This document shows positions 54,749 through 62,947 of a DNA stretch of 64,000 bases, in pieces. Every line of letters starts with the position of its first letter. Positions within the stretch are counted from its first letter, which is position 1. Position numbers and translations under genes: made by a program. Origin of the DNA: Pigmentiphaga litoralis. GTDB taxonomy: Bacteria; Pseudomonadota; Gammaproteobacteria; Burkholderiales; Burkholderiaceae_B. Under the pieces are notes generated by a model. The model was given only the letters and a program-made list of their open reading frames with translations. It did not search any database and was not told where the DNA came from. The stretch spans positions 3,844,001 to 3,908,000 of the forward strand of contig NZ_JACCBP010000001.1 of assembly GCF_013408655.1 (NCBI RefSeq), read 5' to 3'.

Positions 54749-55630
54749 TCAGTCGACAGCGACCTTGCCCGAACCCAGTTCGGCGCCGGTAACGGGATTG
54801 CTGGCCGGGTCCGATGCGGTACGTGCGGCCATGGCCTGCACCGCTTCCGTCTCGGCCGCGTTCAGCCGCGTCGATGCGAAGCCATCGCCATCAAAGCCAC
54901 CCTGCGCTTCGAAGTCGGACACCACCGTGAAATTCTCTTCGCTGTTCCACGGACCTGTCATGTCGCCTTCGCCTTGCGACATGTTGAAGTAGACGTTGGT
55001 GAACCGCGCATCACCAGGCAGCTTGCCGGGCGGGAAGTTAGGCGTCATCGAGTACAGCGCCTTTTCGAACGACTGTTGATGCGCAATCTCGCGCGTCATC
55101 AGGAACGTCAATGCGTCTTTCACACCCGGGTCATCGGTCAGATTGATCAGCCGCTCATAAACGATCTTGGCGCGCGCTTCGGCCGCGATATTGGATCGCA
55201 GGTCGGCCGATGGATCACCGATGTTGTCGATGTAGGCCGCGGACCAGAGCTGGCCGCCAGAGTTGGTATAGGCCGGTCCGCCGCCGTACAGCACCTGCGT
55301 CACGTGCGAGCTGTTGCCACCGCCACTGATGGCGCGGTACATCTCGGCTTCTTCTTCAATGCCTTCCGACAGCCGGCCCTTGTTGCCTTTGTTGAGCATG
55401 ACAACGATATTGCCGATGACTTCAAGGTGGCTCAGCTCTTCAGTGGCAATGTCCATCAACATGTCGCGGCGGCCAGGATCCTCTTCACCCAGTGCCTGAC
55501 CAAAGTAGCGACAGGCCGCTGCCAGTTCGCCTTGCGGTCCGCCAAACTGTTCGAGCATCAGGTTCGCCAACGCCGGGTTGCTTTCCGAGACCCGCACCGT
55601 GTATTGCAATCGCTTGTTGTGAGCGAACAT
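54749..55630 (-). CDS. Manganese catalase
   Basis: Non-heme dimanganese catalase of 293 residues, breaking down hydrogen peroxide in the cytoplasm. The ferritin-like four-helix core carries the Mn ligands: Glu in PQGELAAACRYF (about residue 35), EELSHLE near residue 68, and EARAKIVYERL / REIAHQQSFE in the second half. The C-terminal lobe includes FNMSQGEGDMTGPWNS. It is divergent from a TetR gene at 55829. It adds a peroxide-defence element to the neighbouring kinase group. Confidence 0.93.
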   Translation of the reverse strand: MFAHNKRLQYTVRVSESNPALANLMLEQFGGPQGELAAACRYFGQALGEEDPGRRDMLMDIATEELSHLEVIGNIVVMLNKGNKGRLSEGIEEEAEMYRAISGGGNSSHVTQVLYGGGPAYTNSGGQLWSAAYIDNIGDPSADLRSNIAAEARAKIVYERLINLTDDPGVKDALTFLMTREIAHQQSFEKALYSMTPNFPPGKLPGDARFTNVYFNMSQGEGDMTGPWNSEENFTVVSDFEAQGGFDGDGFASTRLNAAETEAVQAMAARTASDPASNPVTGAELGSGKVAVD

Positions 55631-55828
55631 TGAATTCTCCTTGTTGGATGACTGATCTGTCAGGGAGTCTCACGCAAGGGGTGTTCCTGATGAGGATTTG
55701 TTTGCTGTACCGGGAAGGAGTTGGCATAAGTGTCGGGATGGATGAGCAGGGTGGGTTATCCGGCTTGGGCAACTTCGCATATGGGGTAAGCTGCCCCGGT
55801 CACGACATCCCAATGGACACAGCAATCA

Positions 55829-56509
55829 ATGCAGGCGACTGGTCAAACGCCCAAACGGCCCCGCAAGCGCGGCCGGCAAGCGGGGCATCCCACCGAAGAA
55901 ACCATGGTTGGCAAGACGGCCATCATTCAGGCTGCCATATCCATCATGCGTCAGAAGACACCTCGGGAAATGAGCGTGCTCGAAGTTGCCACGGCGGCTG
56001 GGGTAGATCCTGCATTGATCAGGTACTACTTCGGGAACAAGCAGGGATTGATACAGGCCACGGCCACGCACCTGCTTGAAGAGATCCAGTCCAGGTCGCG
56101 CATCATGCTCGACGAAGAAGGGACCCTGGAAGTGCGCCTGCGCAAGCGGCTTCGAATGCTGATCGACGCGCTGAAAGACAATCCGCCTTTCCTTCAGCTG
56201 GTGCTGAATGAAATCTACGCTGCGGACAAGCAGACGCACAGTGCCGCGACACTGCGCGACGTGGCCTTCAAAGGCATGGAACTGAGTGAGTCGCTGCTGA
56301 AGCAGCGCATGGGCTCAGACGCGAAGGTCCAGGACATCGACCCCCGATTCCTGCACGTCGCCATTCTTGGGCTCTGCACCTTTTTCATGGACGCCCAACC
56401 CATGCTGCGCGTCCTGTTCGACGACGTGGACGGCACACAGGACCTGACCGAGCGCTACATTGATTTTGCGGCAAACATGATCCTCAAAGGCATCAGCAAG
56501 AGCGCCTGA
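55829..56509 (+). CDS. TetR-family transcriptional regulator
   Basis: A 226-residue regulator. The N-terminus is Lys/Arg-rich (RPRKRGRQAG); the helix-turn-helix is MSVLEVATAAGVDPALIRYY, FGNKQGLIQATA. The ligand-binding domain has no clear match. Two related palindromes with ATTCC-N8-GGAAT symmetry follow at 56593-56614 and 56659-56680, in front of the oxygenase operon, and are probably its binding sites. It thus likely controls the Rieske operon and perhaps itself. Confidence 0.88.
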   Translation: MQATGQTPKRPRKRGRQAGHPTEETMVGKTAIIQAAISIMRQKTPREMSVLEVATAAGVDPALIRYYFGNKQGLIQATATHLLEEIQSRSRIMLDEEGTLEVRLRKRLRMLIDALKDNPPFLQLVLNEIYAADKQTHSAATLRDVAFKGMELSESLLKQRMGSDAKVQDIDPRFLHVAILGLCTFFMDAQPMLRVLFDDVDGTQDLTERYIDFAANMILKGISKSA

Positions 56510-56560
56510 GCCGGCGCGGCGGGGCGCTGCCGCTTCAATTCCCGATGCTCCGAAACCCTC

Positions 56561-56587
56561 TTGACACCTTTGTGACGCCTGTATAAC
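56561..56587 (+). promoter_or_regulatory. Promoter of the Rieske oxygenase operon
   Basis: TTGACA (56561-56566) and TATAAC (56582-56587) with 15 bases between, a slightly short spacer. The first operator palindrome starts six bases after the -10 and would cover the transcription start, fitting repression. Confidence 0.6.
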
Positions 56588-56592
56588 CTCTC

Positions 56593-56614
56593 TAATTCCT
56601 AGTAATAGGAATTA
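56593..56614. promoter_or_regulatory. Operator palindrome 1 (TAATTCCTA-GTAA-TAGGAATTA)
   Basis: A perfect inverted repeat with nine-base arms, over the predicted transcription start of the oxygenase operon. Core symmetry ATTCC-N8-GGAAT is shared with the second element 45 bases downstream. Probable TetR-family binding site. Confidence 0.8.
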
Positions 56615-56658
56615 ACGGATTCAGGCGGTGCAGCGCCGTTCAAGCGAACCCGCAGGCC

Positions 56659-56680
56659 TTATTCCCACAATTAGGAATAA
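56659..56680. promoter_or_regulatory. Operator palindrome 2 (TTATTCC-N8-GGAATAA)
   Basis: Seven-base arms with the same ATTCC-N8-GGAAT core as operator 1 and 44 bases before the first gene of the oxygenase operon. Two similar operators in tandem suggest cooperative binding of TetR-type dimers. Confidence 0.75.
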
Positions 56681-56723
56681 GGGCAGTGTGCAAAACCTTG
56701 TCCAAGAACCCTTCGAGAAAGTC

Positions 56724-57026
56724 ATGCCCGAGATCTTCAATCACCGCCTTGTGCGCCTCGACACCGCAACGCCCAGCACAGAGGCTGGCACAGGACTGAT
56801 CGAGCTGCCTGGCCAAGGCCTAAACCTCCGATGGCAGACGCGTCGGTCGGCCCCGACGCCGTACGAGAACGCATTGGCCGATGCCATTGAACTTGCCTAC
56901 CTGGCAGGTGCGGTATCCCCTGCCGGATTCGCCGCTGCCCTGAACGACGCACGCGTCCTGAGTCCCGCTGGAAGCGCCTGGACAGCAGAGATCCTTGAAC
57001 AGGAAATGGCGCGCTTGGCGCAATGA
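56724..57026 (+). CDS. Recombinase-like helix-turn-helix small protein of oxygenase operon
   Basis: A 100-residue protein, MPEIFNHRLVRLDTATPSTE, with LPGQGLNLRWQTRRSAPTPY and the C-terminal GFAALLN-type pattern ending in SAWTAEILEQEMARLAQ. I recall small proteins of this kind, annotated as recombinase-like HTH proteins, beside Rieske oxygenases in Burkholderiales; their role is unknown. GAGAAAG precedes the ATG at 56724; a GTG at 56628 would add 32 residues. The stop overlaps the oxygenase gene by four bases. Confidence 0.65.
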   Translation: MPEIFNHRLVRLDTATPSTEAGTGLIELPGQGLNLRWQTRRSAPTPYENALADAIELAYLAGAVSPAGFAAALNDARVLSPAGSAWTAEILEQEMARLAQ

Positions 57027-58120
57027 CGGCGACTTCACAGCAAGACGCCATGGCACACCGTTCATCAGGAACCCACATGCACCAAGAAACGAATTCGACG
57101 ACTGCGGCCTCGCGAGTACAGCGCGGGCTGCTGAACCTCTGGCATCCGGTCCTGCCCAGCTATATGGTGACCGACACCCCGACCGGCATTACGCGGCTGT
57201 CGGAAGACATCGTTCTGTGGCGTGACGCAAGCGGTCAGGTACGCGCGGTTGAAGACCGTTGCCCGCACCGTGGCGCTCGGCTTTCCCTGGGCTGGAACCT
57301 GGGTGACAAAGTGGCGTGCTGGTACCACGGCGTGGAAGTGGATGGATCAGGCGTTGTCGCCGACGTTCCGGCGTTGGCGAGCAGCACCCTGGTGGGAAAA
57401 AAGTGCCTCAAGTCCTACCCTGTGACCGAGCTGGGCGGCGCCATCTTCCTGTGGTTCAGTGACTGTACGGAGCGGGCACCCGAACCGCTGTCGGTGCCCA
57501 AGGAAATGACCGACGAGGCCTTCTCCGGCTTCCTCTGCATGCAGAACTGGAAGTGCAATTATCGCTACGCCATCGACAACGTCATGGACCTGATGCACGG
57601 AAGCTACCTGCATTCCAAGTCGCACTCCATGGCAGAAGGCAACAAGCAAGCGGAGATGGCAGTGCGGCCGACCGACACCGGATTGCTGTTCGAGAAAGCC
57701 GGCCAGCGAGGGGTCAACTTCGACTGGGTCGAATTCGGGAAGACGACAGCGGTCTGGATGCGACTCTCCGTGCCCTATCAGAAGAAATATGGCGGCGGCG
57801 AGTTCTTCATCGTCGGCTTCGTGACCCCGGTCGATGAAGCGAACTGTCAGGTCTATTTCTGGCGCATCCGCGAAGCGTCCGGCTTCGCGCTTTCGGTCTG
57901 GAAATTTCTGTACCGCAATCGCCTCGAAGGCCTTCATTGGGACGTGTTGGAACAGGACCGTCTGGTCATTGAAAGCCTGGCCGCCAATGCGCGCGCCAAA
58001 GAGAACCTGTATTCGCATGACCTGGGCCTGGTTCGCGTCAGACGCCTCATGGAAAACGCAGCGCGCGAGCAAGTCGAATCCGAACACGCCGCCCTGGCTA
58101 CGCAGCCCGCGCCCGCCTGA
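57023..58120 (+). CDS. Rieske non-heme iron oxygenase, alpha subunit
   Basis: A 365-residue oxygenase. The Rieske [2Fe-2S] site is RCPHRGARLSLG … CWYHG with Cys80, His82, Cys99 and His102. The mononuclear iron site is NVMDLMHGSYLH, with Asp189, His192 and His197. The length and form match phenoxybenzoate/vanillate-type (VanA-like) oxygenases that demethylate or hydroxylate aromatic acids. A reductase partner is required but is not in this operon; one is encoded at 61856-62947. The start overlaps the preceding small gene (ATGA). Confidence 0.92.
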   Translation: MTATSQQDAMAHRSSGTHMHQETNSTTAASRVQRGLLNLWHPVLPSYMVTDTPTGITRLSEDIVLWRDASGQVRAVEDRCPHRGARLSLGWNLGDKVACWYHGVEVDGSGVVADVPALASSTLVGKKCLKSYPVTELGGAIFLWFSDCTERAPEPLSVPKEMTDEAFSGFLCMQNWKCNYRYAIDNVMDLMHGSYLHSKSHSMAEGNKQAEMAVRPTDTGLLFEKAGQRGVNFDWVEFGKTTAVWMRLSVPYQKKYGGGEFFIVGFVTPVDEANCQVYFWRIREASGFALSVWKFLYRNRLEGLHWDVLEQDRLVIESLAANARAKENLYSHDLGLVRVRRLMENAAREQVESEHAALATQPAPA

Positions 58121-58176
58121 GTTCAGTAGCACCCGGCGGCCTGCGCCGGTTCGTCCACCCCCACCTCGGAAAGACC

Positions 58177-59298
58177 ATGAAGCTGAAGCTCTCAGGGGCG
58201 TTTGCGCTCGCCCTGTCGACGTCCCCCTGCTTTGCCCAAAGTGCATCGAACGTGACGCTGTACGGCGCGATCGACAGTGCGATCGAACACTTCACGAATG
58301 CCAATCCGAATGGCGATTCCGCCACGCGCATGGCGACGCTGACGGGTGGCCAAGTGCCATCCCGGTGGGGCATTCGGGGAAGCGAGACACTCGATGGCGG
58401 ACTCAAAGCCATCTTCAACCTGGAAAGTGGCTTCTTCATCGACAGCGGCAATGCCGGCCAGACCGGCAGGCTGTTCGGCCGCACGGCCTACGTCGGCCTG
58501 GAGCACCGCTGGGGCAGTGTGACCCTTGGACGACAACCGACCATGCTGTTCTGGTCATTGTTCGATGCCGATGTGATCGGACCGTCCGCCTTCAGCATGG
58601 CCAGCTTCGATACGTATGTGCCCAATGCCAGAACGGACAATACGATCGCCTATCGTGGCAAATTCGGCGGACTGACCGTGGGCGGAACATACTCATTCGG
58701 CCGAGACACCAGCGCCGCCGGCAACTGCGCTGGCGAGAATGTCAGCCAGTCGAGCGCATGCAAAGCCTGGTCGGGCCTCTTGAAATACGACACCGCAACA
58801 TGGGGTGTGGCCGCCGTCTACGACGAGCAGCGAGGGGGAGCTGGGGCGACGCCCGTCAGCGTGGTGCCAGGTACGGCAGGCACGGCGGTAGCCAGTCCTG
58901 ACGATCGGGATCGCCGCTACATGGCGAACGGATACGTACGCTTTGCCAATCTCAAGGTGGGCGGAGGATGGCTGCACAGGAACATCAGTGGAACCACCCG
59001 CAACGTCTCCACCAATCTGTACTACCTTGGAGCGTCCTACCCGATTGCGAACTGGGCGATCGATGCGCAGGTACTCCGGTATGACGCCGATGCGTATCAG
59101 GCGCGGGGCACCATGACCGTAGGCCGGGCCAGCTACAACTTCTCTCGCAGGACCTCGTCGTACGTGATGCTTGCAAGAATGGACAACAGCGGAAGCGGGT
59201 CGGTGTTCTCGGTGTCCAGCAGCAGCATTGCCCCCCTCGCTCCCGCGCCAGGCAAGGATCAGACCGGTGTGCTGGTCGGATTGCGCCACGCGTTCTGA
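58177..59298 (+). CDS. Gram-negative porin (Porin_4 type)
   Basis: Outer-membrane beta-barrel of 373 residues. The signal peptide ends FAQ-SASNVTLYGAIDSAIEHF, and SNVTLYG is the first strand typical of Burkholderiales porins. SRWGIRGSETLDGGLKAIFN and GRTAYVGLEHRWGSVTLGRQ are further strands, and the C-terminus GLRHAF ends in Phe as needed for barrel assembly. GGAAAG precedes the ATG. Its place in the oxygenase operon suggests entry of the substrate. Confidence 0.94.
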   Translation: MKLKLSGAFALALSTSPCFAQSASNVTLYGAIDSAIEHFTNANPNGDSATRMATLTGGQVPSRWGIRGSETLDGGLKAIFNLESGFFIDSGNAGQTGRLFGRTAYVGLEHRWGSVTLGRQPTMLFWSLFDADVIGPSAFSMASFDTYVPNARTDNTIAYRGKFGGLTVGGTYSFGRDTSAAGNCAGENVSQSSACKAWSGLLKYDTATWGVAAVYDEQRGGAGATPVSVVPGTAGTAVASPDDRDRRYMANGYVRFANLKVGGGWLHRNISGTTRNVSTNLYYLGASYPIANWAIDAQVLRYDADAYQARGTMTVGRASYNFSRRTSSYVMLARMDNSGSGSVFSVSSSSIAPLAPAPGKDQTGVLVGLRHAF

Positions 59299-59363
59299 TG
59301 CTGTTCCAGGCGACACGTTTGGCGCCGACTCTTCCATCGATCGACCCCGTCCAAGGAATTTGC

Positions 59364-60350
59364 ATGATCCATCGCACCCGCCGCACGACACTGAAGTCCT
59401 GCCTTGCCGCATCGCTGGCCCTGCTATCAAGCATCGCCTGGGCCGCGCCGTTTCCCACCAGACCCGTCACCCTCGTCGTTGCCTATCCGGCCGGTGGTGA
59501 AGTCGACGTCATGGCACGCCTGCTTGCCGAGAAGCTGTCGGCGCGGTGGAAACAGCCGGTCGTCGTCGAAAACCGCAATGGCGCGGCAGGCACCATCGGC
59601 AGCGCGTACGTCGCCCGATCCGCGCCGGATGGACATACCCTGCTGGTCGCTCCCAACACGTTCATCACCGCACCGCTTGTGCTTCATCCGGGTAGCGGCG
59701 CCAAATACGATCCGATCACCGACTTTTCCCCGATCGCGCACCTGTGTGATCAATCGCTGTTTGTGGTGGTCAACAAAGTGACCGGGGTCCGGTCAATGCA
59801 GGAACTCGTTGCCAGAGTCAACGAAGGCAAGGTGTCGGCGTACGCCAGTCCGGGCAACGGCTCACCCATGCATATCCTTGGCGAACTGTTGTCCCGCTCG
59901 GCCAGCATCACCCTGACGCAAATCCCGTATCGCGGCACCGCGCCCGGACTGGCCGATGTGCTCGGAGGTCAGGTGCCCATGCTGTTCGGCACGATGCAGT
60001 CGATCGCTCAGTACCTGCCCAGCGGCAACCTGGTGGCCTTGGCCGTCGCCGACACCGCGCGGTCGCCGTTTGCACCGGCTGTGCCGACGCTGGCCGAAGC
60101 AGGATTCAAGAACGCCGAGATCAGCACCTGGCAAGGTTTCCTGGGGCCAAAAGGCATGCCCGATGATCTGGTTCGCACCCTCAACCAGGACGTCAACGCC
60201 GTGCTGGCCATGCCCGATGTGGCTAGCCGCATGAAGGACATGGCGATGATCCCGGGCAAGGGCGACGCGCCCACGTTCGCCCGGATCCTGGCGACGGATG
60301 CGAAGCGATACAAGAAGCTGGTTGAGGACTTTCGGATTCAGCCTGATTGA
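59364..60350 (+). CDS. Bug/TctC-family periplasmic receptor (Rieske operon)
   Basis: Orphan receptor of 328 residues. The signal peptide ends AWA-APFPTRPVTLVVAYPAGG; ENRNGAAGTIGSAYVARSAP and IPYRGTAPGLADVLGGQVPM are family loops. AAGGAATTTGC precedes the ATG at 59364; the longer frame from 59298 lacks a signal peptide at its start. It is the last gene of the oxygenase–porin operon. The next gene downstream is convergent, only 17 bases away. Confidence 0.92.
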   Translation: MIHRTRRTTLKSCLAASLALLSSIAWAAPFPTRPVTLVVAYPAGGEVDVMARLLAEKLSARWKQPVVVENRNGAAGTIGSAYVARSAPDGHTLLVAPNTFITAPLVLHPGSGAKYDPITDFSPIAHLCDQSLFVVVNKVTGVRSMQELVARVNEGKVSAYASPGNGSPMHILGELLSRSASITLTQIPYRGTAPGLADVLGGQVPMLFGTMQSIAQYLPSGNLVALAVADTARSPFAPAVPTLAEAGFKNAEISTWQGFLGPKGMPDDLVRTLNQDVNAVLAMPDVASRMKDMAMIPGKGDAPTFARILATDAKRYKKLVEDFRIQPD

Positions 60351-60367
60351 ACGCGGAGAACAAGGCT

Positions 60368-61297
60368 TCACCCGATCCCGTGTTCGAACTCCCCGATCTC
60401 GGCGATCCACAGCTTCACCACATCGCCCGCCTTCAGGAACTGCCCCCGACCGCTGCCCACCCCCGCAGGCGTGCCGGTCAACACCACGTCACCCGGCTGC
60501 AACGTCACCCGATGCGACAGGGCTTCGATCTGCTCGCCGATATCGAAGATCTGATTGGACGTATTCGAGTCCTGCATCAGCTCGCCATTGACCCACAGCT
60601 TCATGTCGAGCGCGTTCGGATCCGCGATGAATTGCGAGGGCACGAACCATGGGCCCATCGGGCATGAGCCGTCGAAGGACTTGTGCGCGATCCAGTCGTA
60701 GTACATGAGCGAGCCGGGCTCGAGTTTGGCGCGGCGGCTGCGGTCGCGGGCGGACAGGTCGTTGGCGATGGTGTAGCCGGCGACGTAGTCGAGGGCGTCG
60801 GCGGCCTTGACGTTGGTGGCGCGTTTGCCGATGACGGCGGCAAGCTCCAGTTCCCAGTCCAGGCGCTGGGTGGCGTTGGGGATCGGGACGATGGCGCCCG
60901 GGCCAACGACCGCGCTGCGCGAGGTCTTGATGAAGTGGCCGGCGACTTCGCCCAGGTCTTTCATGGTGGGCGGCGGGGGCATGCCGCGGGCCTTGGCCAT
61001 TTCTTCGACATGGTCGCGGTAGTTGGCGCCGGCGCAATACAGCGTGCCGGGATAGAGCAGCGGCGCGAGCAGCGCCATGGCGCTCAAGTCCAGCGCACCC
61101 GCGCCGCTGTCGTTGGCCAGGTGCCGCGCCAGCGTGTCGCATCGTGCGCTGGCCTCTTGCCAATCATCGAGCATGCCCATCACCGTGGCCCACTCGGCGC
61201 GACCGGAAACGTGTTCGACATCAAAGACGCGATCGCCGACACGCATGCCGGCGCGTGGGCCGCGATCGCTTTGGTAGGACAGCAGGCTGTAGGTCAT
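60368..61297 (-). CDS. Fumarylacetoacetate hydrolase (FAH) family protein
   Basis: A 309-residue cytosolic enzyme of the FAH superfamily (ureidoglycolate lyase, 2-hydroxyhepta-2,4-diene-1,7-dioate isomerase, acylpyruvase types). LYCAGANYRDHVEEMAKARG is the family start of the catalytic domain; LDWELELAAVIGK carries the acidic metal ligands (E-x-E) and GYTIANDLSARD plus SFDGSCPMGPWFV follow. GTPAGVGSG is near the end. It is the last gene of the Bug–reductase–VOC–FAH operon and would hydrolyse or isomerise a ring-cleavage product. Confidence 0.93.
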   Translation of the reverse strand: MTYSLLSYQSDRGPRAGMRVGDRVFDVEHVSGRAEWATVMGMLDDWQEASARCDTLARHLANDSGAGALDLSAMALLAPLLYPGTLYCAGANYRDHVEEMAKARGMPPPPTMKDLGEVAGHFIKTSRSAVVGPGAIVPIPNATQRLDWELELAAVIGKRATNVKAADALDYVAGYTIANDLSARDRSRRAKLEPGSLMYYDWIAHKSFDGSCPMGPWFVPSQFIADPNALDMKLWVNGELMQDSNTSNQIFDIGEQIEALSHRVTLQPGDVVLTGTPAGVGSGRGQFLKAGDVVKLWIAEIGEFEHGIG

Positions 61298-61318
61298 CGG
61301 GGGATCCCTGGGTATCGA

Positions 61319-61813
61319 TTACTTGAACGCATCGGGCAGGTCGGCGTCGGTGAACCGGTCACCAAAGTCGAACATGTCTTCGTGCTGGATGCCGTCGTAG
61401 AACTGGATTTCCCACCAGTTGTGGTCCAGGTCTTCGATGTAGAACGAGTACGTGCCATGCTGGTCGACGGGCTGGGTGATGGTGTGGATGCCGTAGGTGT
61501 CCTTGAGCTCGCCGGCGGCTTTCCAGATGCGGTCGACTTCTTCAGCCGATGCAACGTCGATGCCCCAGTGGTTGTCGACGCTGCAGGGCCGCAGGCGATT
61601 GCCCACGTGCAGGCACACGATGTGGAAGGCCATGCCGCAACGGATGGCCATGGATCGCTTGCCGTGCCGCACGCATTCCAGGCCCAGGAATTCTTCATAG
61701 AACCGGCGCGACGTGGTGACGCTGTAGCACTCCAATGTGCCGTGGGACAGGTACTCGGGCTTGACGACCGAGCCCGGATGGCGCGAGTCGATGAGGGCGT
61801 TGGTGATGCGCAT
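61319..61813 (-). CDS. VOC-family protein, extradiol dioxygenase-like
   Basis: A 164-residue vicinal-oxygen-chelate protein. Metal ligands: His in LSHGTLECYSV, His in NHWGIDVAS, and Glu in NWWEIQFYDG, the 2-His-1-carboxylate arrangement of extradiol dioxygenases and glyoxalases. AGGAG lies seven bases before the ATG at 61813. Only one VOC module pair is present, so it may act as a dimer. It is placed between the reductase and FAH genes, as for aromatic ring cleavage. Confidence 0.88.
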   Translation of the reverse strand: MRITNALIDSRHPGSVVKPEYLSHGTLECYSVTTSRRFYEEFLGLECVRHGKRSMAIRCGMAFHIVCLHVGNRLRPCSVDNHWGIDVASAEEVDRIWKAAGELKDTYGIHTITQPVDQHGTYSFYIEDLDHNWWEIQFYDGIQHEDMFDFGDRFTDADLPDAFK

Positions 61814-61855
61814 GGGCGAGCTCCTGGTCAAAGCAACGAGGTCAAAGCAACGAAG

Positions 61856-62947
61856 TCAGGGAAAGGACGAGAGCGCGGGCGGGCGGGTCAGCGCGTCGTA
61901 GCCTGTCGGCACGAAGGCGTCCGAAAAGAAGTCCGCCGCGTCCAGGCCGCACTCGTCGATGAAGATGCGCCGCGCCGAGGACACCATGGCGGGGGACCCG
62001 CAGGCGTAGACATGGTGGCCCGACAGGTCCGGGAAGTCCTGCCGCGCGACGTCGTGCACGTGGCCGATGCGGCCGGCCCATTCCTGCCCGGGCGTGGATG
62101 AGGCTGATCCGGACACCGGCGCAGAGACGACCGGCACGAACCGGAAGTTGCCGTGTTCGGCCTCCCACTGCTCCACCAGATCGCGCATGTAGAAATCGTT
62201 GGGCGAGCGGCCTCCCCAATACAGCGTGGCCGGGCGCTTCACGCCGGTTTCCTGCATGTATTGAAGGATGGCCTTGATCGGCGCAAAGCCGGTGCCGGTG
62301 GCCAGCAGCACGAGCGGCTTGTCGGACTCTTCGCGCAGAAAGAAGCTGCCCAGCGGCGCCTGGATCTTCAGCATCTTGCCGGTCAGTTCCGCGCGGAACA
62401 CGGGGTCGGTCATGCGTCCGCCCGGGCGGTGCCGCATGTGCAGTTCAAACTCCACCACACCGCGTTGCCTGGGCGGGTTGGCAATCGAATAGCTGCGCGT
62501 CTGTCCGTCATCGAACAGCACGTCGATGAACTGCCCCGGCAGGAAGAACACGTTTTCATTCATCGGCAGCCGAAGCTTGACGATCGCAACCGACTCCGAC
62601 CGCTGTTCGACCGACTTGACCCGGCAGGGGATGGTCTTGGGCGGTGTCAGCGCGGATTCGGTTTCGCGAACGTCGATGACGATGTGGTCCGCGGCCGCAT
62701 GGGTCCGGCACAGCAACACGTGGCCATCGGCACGCTGCGCGTCGCTCAGGCCCGGGGTGAACGCATCCAGCCGGATGTCGCCTTCGACCACGCGGCCACG
62801 GCACACGCCGCAATGGCCGGCGCGGCAGCTGAAGGGCAGGTTGACGCCTGCGTCGAGCGCGGCCTGCAGCAGGGTCTGGCCTGGCGCGGCGCTGAACTGG
62901 CGGCCACTTGGATGGATCGTCACACTGGAGGTCGTTGAAACCTGCAT
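61856..62947 (-). CDS. [2Fe-2S] ferredoxin–FAD/NAD(P)H reductase (oxygenase reductase type)
   Basis: A 363-residue electron-transfer flavoprotein. The plant-type [2Fe-2S] domain is N-terminal (CRAGHCGVCRG … LLCRT, about residues 41-81). The FAD domain has RSYSIANPP and the NAD domain GTGFAPIKAIL and YACGSPAMV. This order matches reductases of Rieske and two-component monooxygenases. It should feed electrons to an oxygenase, the Rieske enzyme at 57023-58120 being the nearest candidate. The start lies directly behind the Bug stop. Confidence 0.93.
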   Translation of the reverse strand: MQVSTTSSVTIHPSGRQFSAAPGQTLLQAALDAGVNLPFSCRAGHCGVCRGRVVEGDIRLDAFTPGLSDAQRADGHVLLCRTHAAADHIVIDVRETESALTPPKTIPCRVKSVEQRSESVAIVKLRLPMNENVFFLPGQFIDVLFDDGQTRSYSIANPPRQRGVVEFELHMRHRPGGRMTDPVFRAELTGKMLKIQAPLGSFFLREESDKPLVLLATGTGFAPIKAILQYMQETGVKRPATLYWGGRSPNDFYMRDLVEQWEAEHGNFRFVPVVSAPVSGSASSTPGQEWAGRIGHVHDVARQDFPDLSGHHVYACGSPAMVSSARRIFIDECGLDAADFFSDAFVPTGYDALTRPPALSSFP

